NCBI GenBank assembly: GCA_016191305.1
Contig: JACPOX010000294.1
Span: 1-5,987 of the forward strand
Origin: Legionella longbeachae
Lineage (GTDB): Bacteria > Pseudomonadota > Gammaproteobacteria > Legionellales > Legionellaceae
DNA length: 5,987 nt
Direction of reading: 5' to 3'
Part shown: in pieces, positions 5,303 through 5,987 of the stretch
How the letters are laid out: each line of letters begins with the position of its first letter
Position numbering within the stretch: position 1 is the first letter of the stretch
Notes under the pieces: generated by a model
Told to the model about the DNA's origin: nothing
Database searches by the model: none
The model's input: the letters and a program-made list of their open reading frames with translations, nothing else
Made by a program: the position numbers and the translations under genes

Positions 5303-5987
5303 CTATGATGTTGCTGAATAATGAGCATATTCCCCAGAAATTGCTGCTGTGAGAACAGCTTTATATTGTCGCTCGTCAAAAAGGATTGGATTACTTTGTG
5401 CCGAAGGATCTTCTATTGCCATAGCCACTATCCGTGGTACATCTCTCTCATCAATACCAATCTCAGATAAGCTATGTTCAATACCTAATTCTCTACGTAA
5501 TTGAAAAATCCAATCAAGTACTCCATCAAACCCATTATCAAGTTGTAAGTAGGCGGCTAATCGTATCATTTTATGCTCAATTGCTAATCTATTAGAATAT
5601 AATACATAAGGCATCAAAATTGCATTTAATCGGCCATGATGAGCGTCATAAAAAGCACCTAATGGATGAGCAAGAGCATGCATCGCACCTAAGCCACGTT
5701 GAAAAGCTGTTGCGCCCATCAGCGAAGCAACAAGCATTTGTGTGCGAGAATTTATATCATGGCTATTTTGCATTACCATTGGCAAATGTTCTTTTACTAA
5801 TCGTATCCCCTCCAGGGCGATACCTTCTGCCATTGGATGATAGCCAGGAGCAGAATATGCTTCAAGACAATGAGATAAGGCATCCATTCCCGTTGCTGCC
5901 GTAATCTTCTTGGGTAATTCAACGGTAAGGTCTGGATCCAAAATAACAATACTAGGCATAATTTTGGGGTGAAAAATTATTTTTTTC
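5303..5987 (-). CDS. Iron-containing alcohol dehydrogenase, C-terminal part (cut by window edge)
   Basis: Group III (Fe-dependent) alcohol dehydrogenases oxidise alcohols or reduce aldehydes with NAD(P). The open frame runs through the right edge, with 227-228 C-terminal codons present; the family is usually about 380-390 residues, so the NAD-binding N-terminal part lies outside. The internal Met at 5959 is not the start: upstream in-frame codons read KKIIFHPKI, as expected before PSIVILDPDLT. Counting from that Met, the metal ligands expected from the FucO-type family are present: D26 and H30 (TGMDALSHCLEAY), H94 (MHALAHPLGAFYD) and H108 (the HG after the second His). The spacings of 4 and 14 residues match the family. 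The C-terminal helical domain looks intact and ends at a TAG. Substrate cannot be told from this fragment. The lipoprotein gene follows on the same strand after 112 bases. Confidence 0.95.
   Translation of the reverse strand, partial: KKIIFHPKIMPSIVILDPDLTVELPKKITAATGMDALSHCLEAYSAPGYHPMAEGIALEGIRLVKEHLPMVMQNSHDINSRTQMLVASLMGATAFQRGLGAMHALAHPLGAFYDAHHGRLNAILMPYVLYSNRLAIEHKMIRLAAYLQLDNGFDGVLDWIFQLRRELGIEHSLSEIGIDERDVPRIVAMAIEDPSAQSNPILFDERQYKAVLTAAISGEYAHYSATS

Noticed and set aside
5620..5904. Plus-strand open frame inside the alcohol dehydrogenase gene
   Set aside because: Antisense to conserved metal-binding motifs of the dehydrogenase.
5957..5959. ATG at 5959 as the true start of the dehydrogenase
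   Set aside because: The frame stays open through the window edge and the upstream residues fit the family; a start here would lack the NAD-binding domain.

Overview
The window looks like a gammaproteobacterial chromosome, most probably Legionella or a close relative. This rests on the RecA and AlaRS sequences, the recA-recX-alaS order, the AT-rich base composition, and an accessory locus with an ankyrin protein. Genus is an inference from recognised protein families; no database was searched and I do not name a species.

Layout. On the minus strand, reading from right to left, the conserved genes are: the C-terminal 227 codons of an iron-containing alcohol dehydrogenase (cut by the right edge), a small lipoprotein, a PncC/CinA-type nicotinamide-nucleotide amidase, recA, recX, and the first 386 codons of alaS (cut by the left edge). 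recA and recX overlap by 8 bases and form a tight unit; alaS follows after 72 bases. In many gammaproteobacteria cinA/pncC lies directly upstream of recA. Here the two are separated by about 1.5 kb holding two genes on the opposite strand.

This insertion (about 2800-4270) is the accessory part. It holds a 271-residue protein with no family I recognise and a 150-residue protein with about three degenerate ankyrin repeats. The orphan gene is clearly poorer in G+C than recA (two sampled 60-base stretches have 14 G/C each, against 23 in a sampled recA stretch). A 14-bp hairpin stem lies between the two genes. Orphan status, low GC and an ankyrin neighbour make a pair of Dot/Icm-type secreted effectors a reasonable hypothesis, but nothing in the sequence proves secretion.

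Non-coding structure. recA has a good extended -10 promoter and no visible LexA box. The orphan gene has a divergent promoter candidate overlapping a perfect 16-bp AT palindrome. The 236-base gap between the lipoprotein and pncC contains a nested set of inverted repeats ending in a GC-rich palindrome. It has no adjacent T-run, so it looks like a repetitive extragenic palindrome or structured RNA rather than a terminator. No tRNA, rRNA, CRISPR array or transposase gene was seen, and no gene-free stretch exceeds 300 bases.
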